From positions 3,327,731-3,354,950 of the forward strand of contig CP070700.1 of the NCBI GenBank assembly GCA_020349865.1: a DNA stretch of 27,220 bases. Reading direction: 5' to 3'. Positions 26,678 to 27,220 of this stretch are shown here, piece by piece. The DNA is from Desulfobacteraceae bacterium (GTDB lineage Bacteria; Desulfobacterota; DSM-4660; Desulfatiglandales; Desulfatiglandaceae). The position numbers were made by a program, and so were the translations under genes. The notes under the pieces were generated by a model. The model searched no databases. It saw only the letters and a list, made by a program, of their open reading frames with translations, and had not been told where the DNA came from. Position 1 is the stretch's first letter; every line of letters starts with the position of its first letter.

Positions 26678-27220
26678 TTACGCTTCATTGTGTGACCCCC
26701 TTTTCAATTTTGTGACCAAATTGTGACCGGTCCCAAAAATTTTATCTTCTAACCTGTTAGCTGCCTCCTGATTCACTGGTTTCATCAAATGAGCATAAAC
26801 ATTCCAAGTGACGGTAGGGCTTGAATGGCCTAACTGGCTCTGAATGTATTTGATATTCTCACCTTGATCTATCATCAAGCGTGCATAGGTATGTCTGATA
26901 TCGTGAAATCGCATTTTCGGCAATTCTGCGGCCTTTAAGGCAGGAAAAAAATGCCGATTCATCATATTGCTAAAATTCATAGGGTTTCCCTGTCCATTTG
27001 GAAAAATCAAGTTTAATTCGCTCTTAGGGCAGGCTAACTTCCATTTTTTCAGTTCAATTATTACCTTTGGCCCTAAATCAATTTTTCGGTTTGACCCCTT
27101 GGTTTTGGTATTGAAAAAACGACCCTTGTTGAAAGTCCTTTGAATATGGATCTGTGATTTTTCCCAATCGAGATCCCCCCATTTTAGACCTAATAACTCT
27201 CCCTGACGCGCCCCTGAGAA
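26678..27220 (-). CDS. Tyrosine recombinase (phage/ICE integrase), N-terminus outside window
   Basis: The minus-strand frame is open from 27220 to the stop at 26678, giving 180 residues of the catalytic domain. It begins FSGARQGELLGLKWGDLDW, containing the first catalytic Arg (residue 5 of the fragment). Then FHDIRHTYARL supplies HxxR (H106, R109), LGHSSPTVT the second His (H132), and WNVYAHL the nucleophile Tyr142. All core residues are present. A short Lys-rich stretch (FNTKTKGSNRKIDLG) matches the beta-hairpin region with the catalytic Lys. The 3' end points toward tRNA-Val, 15 bp away, as in many integrative elements. The N-terminal DNA-binding domain and the element's cargo are beyond the window. 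Confidence 0.9.
   Translation of the reverse strand, partial: FSGARQGELLGLKWGDLDWEKSQIHIQRTFNKGRFFNTKTKGSNRKIDLGPKVIIELKKWKLACPKSELNLIFPNGQGNPMNFSNMMNRHFFPALKAAELPKMRFHDIRHTYARLMIDQGENIKYIQSQLGHSSPTVTWNVYAHLMKPVNQEAANRLEDKIFGTGHNLVTKLKRGSHNEA

Overview
The window looks like a chromosomal segment of a Desulfobacterota (former Deltaproteobacteria) anaerobe, probably a Desulfobacterales-like sulfate reducer or syntroph. I infer this from gene content and order: a beta-oxidation type thiolase/crotonase/acyl-CoA dehydrogenase operon, a three-part DHH-CBS-tRNA nucleotidyltransferase upstream of trpS-scpA-scpB-rluB, a DksA next to DnaJ, and many PAS-rich hybrid kinases. No species can be named from sequence reading alone.

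Layout. (1) 1-4345, minus strand: two thiolases, an enoyl-CoA hydratase and the start of an acyl-CoA dehydrogenase form an acyl-CoA operon. It has a plausible promoter, an upstream dyad and two overlapping leader hairpins at 4405-4548. (2) 4391-5117: a long gene-free gap that holds a ~395 bp palindromic, MITE-like element. (3) 5118-6428, plus strand: a PLP-dependent aminotransferase. (4) 6465-9060, minus strand: a decaying signalling cluster. It contains a frameshifted HDOD gene whose tail is supplied by a second small TIR element, an intact Hpt protein, a receiver ORF with repeat-derived residues inserted in it, and a PAS fragment with two nonsense codons. Together these look like remains of a hybrid histidine kinase that lost its catalytic core. 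(5) 9044-13619, minus strand: an intact 1278-residue hybrid kinase (PhnD-like sensor, four PAS, HisKA/HATPase, receiver). It is translationally overlapped by an upstream HTH/Cys-rich/PAS-like regulator. (6) 13817-17730, minus strand: class A penicillin-binding protein and the ComM/YifB AAA+ protein, overlapping by 4 bp. (7) 18306-26487, plus strand: housekeeping run rpoZ-dnaJ-dksA, a terminator, then tRNA nucleotidyltransferase, trpS, scpA, scpB and rluB. (8) 26589-27220: tRNA-Val(CAC) followed at once by the convergent 3' end of a tyrosine recombinase. This is the classical edge of an element integrated in a tRNA gene, and the element continues past the right end.

Most of the window is ordinary. 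The parts that deserve a second look are the two TIR elements, short TTTCGAGTTTCAAGTTT-type and TGACGATTG-type repeats that have entered coding sequence and lie at an apparent deletion junction, the Cys-rich regulator coupled to the kinase, a ~35-residue insertion in one thiolase, and the structured leader of the thiolase operon. I see no CRISPR array, rRNA or recognisable defence system.
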